A stretch of 64,000 bases of DNA from positions 27,475,722 to 27,539,721 of the forward strand of contig NC_049912.1 of NCBI RefSeq assembly GCF_001411555.2, written 5' to 3'. Position 1 is the stretch's first letter, and every line of letters starts with the position of its first letter. The notes under the pieces are model-generated. The model searched no databases. It had not been told where the DNA came from and saw only the letters and a list, made by a program, of their open reading frames with translations. The position numbers and the translations under genes were made by a program. Below are positions 58,301 to 64,000 of the stretch, in pieces. Origin of the DNA: Juglans regia. Its lineage: Eukaryota > Streptophyta > Magnoliopsida > Fagales > Juglandaceae.

Positions 58301-60890
58301 GTCAGAAGAATGACAGGAAGATCAGAGACTGATATACCCTCAGTTGGATTTACCATAGATGGATGGATCATTTAAATTGAGACATTTGAATGTCACCTCT
58401 AAAAGAGAGCTAGAGTGTTGTATAGGTATCAAGAAAACAATGTTGATTCTCTTTTGGATTTGATTAGTCTCGATTCTGTTTGGTCAATATGTCACTTTAA
58501 AAGAGAGCTAGAGTGGTGTATAGGTATCAAGAAGACAATGTTGATTCTCTTTTGGATTTGATTAGTCTCAATTCTGTTGGGTCAATATGTCCGTGATCAA
58601 TTTACTATCAACATTTGAAGAGGATAGCTTATTTACTGATGGATTCGGATTTATAATTAAAGTGTGATTGGGTTTATCACTGTTTCTCATTGAAATCCAA
58701 AATGTCGATCCTTCTTTAAGCAAATCTGGTACTTTATTTATCGAACGCAGCCAATATGCAAGCTGTTGTAATTATCCCTGAAATTAGATGCCTGTTTAAT
58801 TCTTATATGGTATGCTTTCTAAGAGGCCTTTTGGTTTTTAATTCTTTTTTTTTTCTGCATGGGAAGTTTATATTCTGAACTTATGAAGCTTTTGCAGATC
58901 AAAAGGCATCACCACACAAAAAACCTGAGAAGAAAGCTGAAAGAGGACGGCATTCAAAGCCAATTGCTCCGGTATCCTCAGAGGTTAATTCTTATTTCGT
59001 GTTTACTTTCTTATTTTTGCTAAATAAATGATTAGCTATTTTCATTCATTGTAGTGGCATTCCATATACGCATACATTCAAGCACATATATGTATATATA
59101 TGCTGGATAAAAGTGTTTTGCGCTGATTCTAACATGTTTTTATATTGACCCATGTGTTGGTTTATATTAAGCATCACCTAGCTTCCAATACTGCCAACGA
59201 GTGTTTTTCTCCTTCTGAAGTGAAGAGGTGGGCTGTCAATGATTTGAATAGAACCATCAGATGGCTAGAGAGTCAAGATGAAAAGGTATGAACAATTGTT
59301 GCCGTTGTTGTTCTTAGTATTTTTTTTCGGCATTCTAATTATTCACGTATTTTTGCATTTTGGTGTTATTTGGATGCTACTATGTTGTAATATCAAACTC
59401 GATATGTTAATTATCACTAATACTTTTTCGTGTTTTGAATTTTATTGCAAATTTGAAATGGTGGCATGCCTTTCCCTTTTTGTTGAGTGTTTTCTCTTGC
59501 TTATTTCTTCAACCTCTATATTTTATGCATGTTATACCAATACTGTATATATAATTGAGATAGTGACATTGTCGTCAAATGGTGTAGTTCTTGAAATAAA
59601 TGTGGTTTTCCAGGGTTCAAAACAAACATTAAAGTTTGTAGCATTTAACGCTACTTTTTTAATTAATAGACCACTTCTTCCTACTGACATTGGCTACAGC
59701 AAGTGAGAAGTGTGTGATCCATATCTTGCCTGGTTTATCATGTACTAAACTTGCAATGTGTTTTTCTTTAATTTGTTTATGATCATAGCCTTTTCTTTTA
59801 ACAGCCAGATCCAAGAGATATAAGGAAAATAGCTGCTGAAGGGATCTTAACCTGTTTACAAGATGTCATTGATTCTCTTGAACAAAAGCAGGTATTGGAT
59901 CTAATTGGGAGGCATTTTGTTCTTGAAAATGCTTTAGATGATTTTGTTTGATTTGATTTGATTTGATTCAGACATCTTCCTTGGAGAAATACTGATTAGA
60001 CAACCAAGTAGGTGTTTTAACTGCTATAGACCCTGTTGATTGATTGGTATCAGTGATCTCACTTTCTCCAACAATTAGAGGAAAGTGATTAGACTTTTAA
60101 TTTATCATTCTTTGATGTTCATAATTATAACTGCAAGTCTCATGACAGGGCATGTGAACTGTGAAAAGGGTATTCTGGAATTCCTTCACGTGCTTGAAGT
60201 TTTCTCAATTGGTGTAATTAGCAGATCTCAAATAATCCATAAAAAAAGGGGTACAAAAATTAATAAATTGAGCAACAACTAAATAAGACATCATCAGCTA
60301 AGTTGAAATTTTCTCGAGTATTATACATACTTCTTTGAACACAAGCATCCTATAAAAAAAGTATAGATATACAAGAATGCCCTCTTGTTCAAGGAAAACA
60401 AATTTTTAGCTGCATTCTGCGGATTGCCATACCGGGGGCATGTGTCTTCTTTGACAGTAATAACTCACTACAATTGCTTGCTCAAACATAATAGACACAC
60501 TCAGCGAAATGCACACATTGTTCCTGATCTTGTGTAGTGTTGTCTGATTTTTAGGATATCCAGCATGTAACTGAGCAGTGGAACTTCATCCCTCGTGCGG
60601 TTGAGGAGCTGGCAAGGCTTGAGGACACTGGAAATGCGTTAGCCTCAATCTCAAATGAGGAGCGTTGCAGACAGGCAAAGACCTGTAAACGACTATATGA
60701 GGAGGAACTGAGCAATTTGGCTGATAATCCTTCGACCATGAAGAAAGGGCCAAATACTGATGAAAGGAATGGGAGAATCAAAGGCAAAAGCAAGGATGCA
60801 GCAGAGTATGACAGCGATGAAACCATCGAAATGACAGAAGAGGAAATAGAGCTTGCCTACAAAACTGTCTCATCTAAGATCCGTCAATGA
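55331..60890 (+). CDS. XRCC1: XRCC1, BRCT-domain DNA single-strand-break repair scaffold
   Basis: Seven coding exons: 55331-55522, 55622-55810, 56167-56275, 58898-58983, 59172-59285, 59805-59891 and 60555-60890. The phases close to about 370 residues, the size of plant XRCC1. The N-terminal ~64 residues are low complexity with the plant signature GKRNLPSWMSSRENE. One BRCT domain follows at about 64-150 (GVVFVLSGFVNPERG, RPDWNSDCTLLVCAFPNTPK, EWISECYTQKKLVD with its conserved tryptophan). A basic linker and a helical C-terminal region end in a short acidic EMTEEEIELAYK motif. The animal N-terminal polymerase-beta-binding domain and the second BRCT are absent, as known for plants. It acts in the nucleus in base-excision and single-strand-break repair; links to plant DNA demethylation are known for the family. 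Intron 3 is swollen to 2.6 kb by insertions. The start is the first ATG after a likely UTR splice and fits the family. Confidence 0.93.
56475..58118. mobile_element. TIR-bounded element in XRCC1 intron 3
   Basis: The left end begins ATCAGCCACTGTGCTAAACT and continues CCACACCCCACACCC. The right end, reverse-complemented, begins ATCAGCAACTATTCCCACCC and continues CACACCCCATTA. That makes an imperfect inverted repeat of about 30 bp. The left interior is pyrimidine-rich and contains an internal duplication (CTCCTCGTTGAATC, CGTCCCCCTAC, AAGCTT twice, near 56564-56605 and 56660-56695). A TRIM-type LTR array is nested inside. No transposase is visible and no target duplication was found, so the superfamily is unassigned. 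Confidence 0.6.
57217..57932 (+). mobile_element. TRIM-type LTR retroelement array (LTR-internal-LTR-internal-LTR)
   Basis: Three LTR copies lie in direct orientation: 57217-57388 (172 bp), 57491-57662 (172 bp) and 57773-57932 (about 160 bp). Each begins TGTGATA; copies 1 and 3 end in CA and copy 2 in a mutated AA. Between them are two ~100 bp internal regions, 57389-57490 and 57663-57772. Each begins with a primer-binding site, TGGTATCAGAGCC, complementary to initiator methionine tRNA. Each ends in a purine-rich tract (AAGAGGGGTAGAT; AAAGGGAGAAGAT) immediately before the next LTR. There is no coding capacity. It is typical of a non-autonomous miniature retrotransposon, here extended by one unit. 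Confidence 0.85.
58119..58897. other. Remainder of XRCC1 intron 3 with a 98 bp tandem duplication
   Basis: Two neighbouring copies of a 98 bp unit lie at about 58392-58489 and 58490-58587. Shared words are AAAAGAGAGCTAGAGTG, GTATAGGTATCAAGAA, AATGTTGATTCTCTTTTGGA and TTTGATTAGTCTC. The copies are nearly identical. Non-coding. Confidence 0.75.
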
Positions 60891-62573
60891 TGGCCTCATT
60901 CCAGTTAACTTGACAAATAAGGTGATATTTTTGTGTGCTCATCATGAATGAATTTTCATGTCACCTATAAATCGAAGTTCTAAGCAAAATCAACTCTCTC
61001 TCTCTCTCTCTCTCTCTCTCACGCTCTTGGCAAGCGCATCTATGAAGCTTAGGCAAACATCTTGCGAGCCCAACAAAATTAATCTCCTAGCGGATTGGTG
61101 GAGGGAGAGGAGGAAGGAAGTAAGGTTGATACCATTCCAATACGGACAGATTTTGCTTCCTCTCTGTCCGGTTCCTATCCTATCCATGCTCCCAATGGGT
61201 GGATGGCATGAAGTCTCGGCCGAGGATGAGAGATTTTGCCCGCACCCATCAATTAGCTGGGCAGACCTATTCTCAAAATCTCTCGTGCAATCCATCCAGA
61301 AAAATATTGCTCAGTCCATTTTTTTTATTTCCCACGAAAATAAGAGAGAAAAGATTCAACTAACTCGATAGAACAGCAATAAAGTAAAGATTCAACTAAT
61401 GCAAGCATTGCTTGCTTGAGCGTGAATTGGTTTGCCTTTTGTTAAAGTGATATTGGTACATGATATAAGTAGAAAGATTGAGCCATCGATTTTTGTAGCT
61501 GCTAAATCCCAAACATGCAAAAATCAAAACAAAAGACCATACAAAAGAGACACAGACAAAAACGAATAGAGATAGAATCAGAGACAAAATAGATGAGAAA
61601 TAGACCGGTGGTGCGTGATGGGACTGAGAAATAAATCGAGTGAAACTCTAATTTTATTTATTTATTTGTATTAATTAATTCATATAAAAGGAAGAGTATA
61701 CTATATATTTAAATTATTTATCCCATCAAGACGCCACCCACTCGGTATAACAGAGGAAAAATCCGCCTATTTACCTTGCTAGGGGGATGAATTTCCCATG
61801 GAAAAATGAGTTGCCAAGGAATTGTTGAGAAGAAAGTATAAAAATTTAGCCTTTTTGTCCGTTTCAAAACCATTGGAATGAAATTTTTTTTTTTTTTAAA
61901 TGTCAGAAAACCTATCCAAGGTAGATGCATTCGGACCCACCCTGTAGAGTTAATGATTTATGGAGTCGAAATTTATTACTAATTTTTTTCTTTAATAATT
62001 AGTAAATATTACTCAAAAGTATTTATATTTATTTGAATAAATTTATTAAACATTATTAAATATTTAAAAAAATTGGAAGGTTTATTTGATGTGTATCTCT
62101 CTATACTCTAAATTCATACTGATATTGAAGAAGTCATTTAGCTTCTACTATTTGGAAATTGAAGAAGAATTGTATAAAAAAAAAATTGAAGAAGAATTGA
62201 ATTTGTTGCATTAATTACGAGTAAATTTTCGGTTTTAATATCCAAGATATCACTTTTATCACATAGGACAAATTCCGAGAGCCAAACGGCGGAATAAATT
62301 AATTTTTACCACTCGACAAATTAATAAAACATAGAAATTAAAGAAAATAAACTAACAATAAAAGAAAGGAAAGAAAAGAAAAAGAAAAGGAAAAACAAAG
62401 AAAGAAGAAAAGAAGCCAAAGTTCCAACCTTGGGATGATTTGCATATAGTTCGCAGTAGGGTTGAAGTTGCAGCAGATAAACGCCACCACTCACTTTATC
62501 ATCGCAGCCCTTATTACGAAAGCGACGAACCCCAACTCGAAGAGACTCGTTCTTTCTCTATCTCTGCGAAACA
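60891..62573. other. Intergenic and NAA15 promoter/leader
   Basis: A CT microsatellite lies at about 60992-61020. The stretch 61030-61320 is less AT-rich, with open frames on both strands that resemble no protein. An AT-rich region follows, then a purine-rich tract (62345-62415) and the NAA15 leader from about 62440. No gene is called. Confidence 0.5.
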
Positions 62574-63811
62574 ATGGGTGCCTCGTTGCCTCCCAAAGAG
62601 GCCAACCTTTTCAAGCTCATTGTTGTAAGCTCTGATTCCGGACACTCGCTTCCTTTCATTCTCTTTCTACTTATTGTTCACTGTTTTTCATTACGGCTCG
62701 ATCGAAGTTTATCGACTTTCTCTGGCATACTTTCCCTACTTCCCAAAACCCTAGATTCTGTTCTTGATTATGTAGCTTTGTTTATTGCTTTCTGGTTTCT
62801 ATGCTCTGCATTTGAACGAAAAGTAAATTGATAATGTTGAGAAGACATGGCTTCTCTCTCTCTCTCTCTAATGAATGATTAAAGTATCTGGGTTTTGCAA
62901 TTATGGTTGAATTAAGTTCAGATTCATGCTTCTATATAGGAAGTTAGTTGTGGAAAGACAGAGCAGGAAAATTCGGGATTTCGCTGTTTCATTGCTTTTC
63001 GTTCTCTGGGCATACGTGTGATTATGTTAACTAGGGTTTATTTAATTTTCTGAATTTGCTTCAGTACTTGGTTTTCCAGCAGGATTGGATAGGTTGAATA
63101 GAGTAACAAACTATTCGAGTTTGAATTTCAGCTTTTTATCTTTGCCCAGAAATTGAAGGAAAGATTGGGACTTTGTTGGTTATCGGAAAATAAGTAATTA
63201 AAATGTCTTATTTTCTCTAGTTGTGTGCACCTGCTTGGATCTTGGTTTCTAAAGAAATTGGATGGTTGGGGAGAACTGGGAGGATGGTTGGTTTCAACTT
63301 CGATAAATGTTATTGGCTCAGTTAGGCGAATTGTCTATTGAAATGTTATTTTCAACGGGAGGAAGGGTTTATGCTGTTTCTTTTTAAAAAACTGATGAAA
63401 AAGAAAAGAGAGTAATTGAAGATAGCGTTTCCTATCTGACAGTAAAAGTTTAAAATTGGATGGAAGGTTAATGGTTATCAGTTTTTTAAGACACACAACT
63501 ATTCTACTGCATATTATGTTCTAATGTGATATATTCAGTGCTTTGTAATGACCTTGGTAAGGACAATGTGGTAAGATATAGACATATATGTCCATACTAA
63601 TGTCTTTGCTTACACAACAGTCCTGATGTATTGTCTACGAGCCTATATTTACTATATGAACAGGCAAATCTATCTAGGGCATTGAAATTTTTGTGGGGAA
63701 AACTGTTAACTGAAGCTCATTTTGCCATGCAGAAATCATACGAAACTAAACAGTATAAGAAGGGGCTGAAGGCAGCGGATTCCATATTGAAAAAGTTTCC
63801 TGAGCATGGAG
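62574..63811 (+). CDS. NAA15: NAA15-like NatA auxiliary subunit, first two coding exons (gene continues past the window)
   Basis: Exon 1 is 62574-62624 and exon 2 is 63733-63811, joined without frame change and leaving phase 1 at the second donor (GGAG|GTAG). The product begins MGASLPPKEANLFKLIV and continues KSYETKQYKKGLKAADSILK, then KFPEHG. This is the start of the large TPR-repeat subunit of N-terminal acetyltransferase A, which anchors the catalytic NAA10 to ribosomes and cotranslationally acetylates nascent chains. Only the first TPR helices are visible; the full protein is about 900 residues. No further exon was recognised between 63812 and the window end. The start is the first ATG after the leader and fits the family. 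Confidence 0.88.
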
Positions 63812-64000
63812 GTAGTTTTCATGGCACACTCTATGTGCTTATATTGGACATATTAATTGGATTTAGCAATTTTATTCATAAAAAAAAAATTGGATTTAGC
63901 AATAGTGTCCACATTTACCCATTTTATCCGCAATATTTGACATGTGAAAATTCTTATTTAGCCGTTTGGGAACTATTTTCCTCAAGTAAGCTTTGTTGGT

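Noticed and set aside
47534..60890. A genome-maintenance gene cluster formed by CENP-C and XRCC1
   Set aside because: They are simply neighbours transcribed divergently from promoters about 2 kb apart, with repeats between. Plant housekeeping genes are often adjacent by chance, and nothing in the sequence links them.
60990..61371. Overlapping frames on both strands after XRCC1
   Set aside because: No family resemblance, and they begin within a CT microsatellite.
1..64000. CRISPR arrays, bacterial operons, organelle DNA, rRNA or intact tRNA genes
   Set aside because: None was seen. The tandem repeats are minisatellites or duplications, and the tRNA-like boxes belong to SINE-type repeats.

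Overview
The window is nuclear DNA from a flowering plant. Every gene is eukaryotic with many GT-AG introns, the intergenic DNA is AT-rich, and the sequence is full of short plant-type transposons. The gene models and a recurrent MITE family with TTA target duplications fit a woody eudicot. Juglandaceae or other Fagales is my guess from the look of the repeats, and I could not test it.

Layout. 1-5217: AT-rich repeats and a GC-richer island. 5218-7355 (+): a truncated coatomer beta'-like paralog with only the WD40 propeller. 10054-21067 (+): a full-length coatomer beta' (COPI) gene of 24 coding exons, the tandem partner of the first. 26195-27409 (+): a NUP50-like nucleoporin whose upstream region, probably a 5'UTR intron, carries three copies of one tRNA-derived SINE. 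28726-29205 (-): a small secreted cysteine-rich thionin-like protein. 29206-37399: a repeat-rich gap that includes a 1.36 kb MITE swollen by an internal AT minisatellite. 37400-45690 (+): MLN51/Barentsz, an exon-junction-complex protein, with nested transposons in two introns. 47534-52842 (-): CENP-C, the inner-kinetochore protein, tail to tail with MLN51. 55331-60890 (+): plant XRCC1, a BRCT-domain DNA-repair scaffold, with a TIR element and a TRIM-type LTR array in its third intron. 62574 to the window end (+): the first two coding exons of the NatA auxiliary subunit NAA15.

The genes are single-copy housekeeping functions (vesicle coat, nuclear pore, RNA processing, kinetochore, DNA repair, protein acetylation). 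Their adjacency does not suggest a joint pathway. I reconstructed exon chains by hand; in every model the reading phase closes across all junctions.

I found no evidence of a previously undescribed multi-gene system. The points most worth a second look are the truncated coatomer paralog with intact splicing, the LTR-internal-LTR-internal-LTR array, the inverted/sense LINE chimera inside a MITE, the GC-AG intron in MLN51, and the satellite growth inside a MITE.
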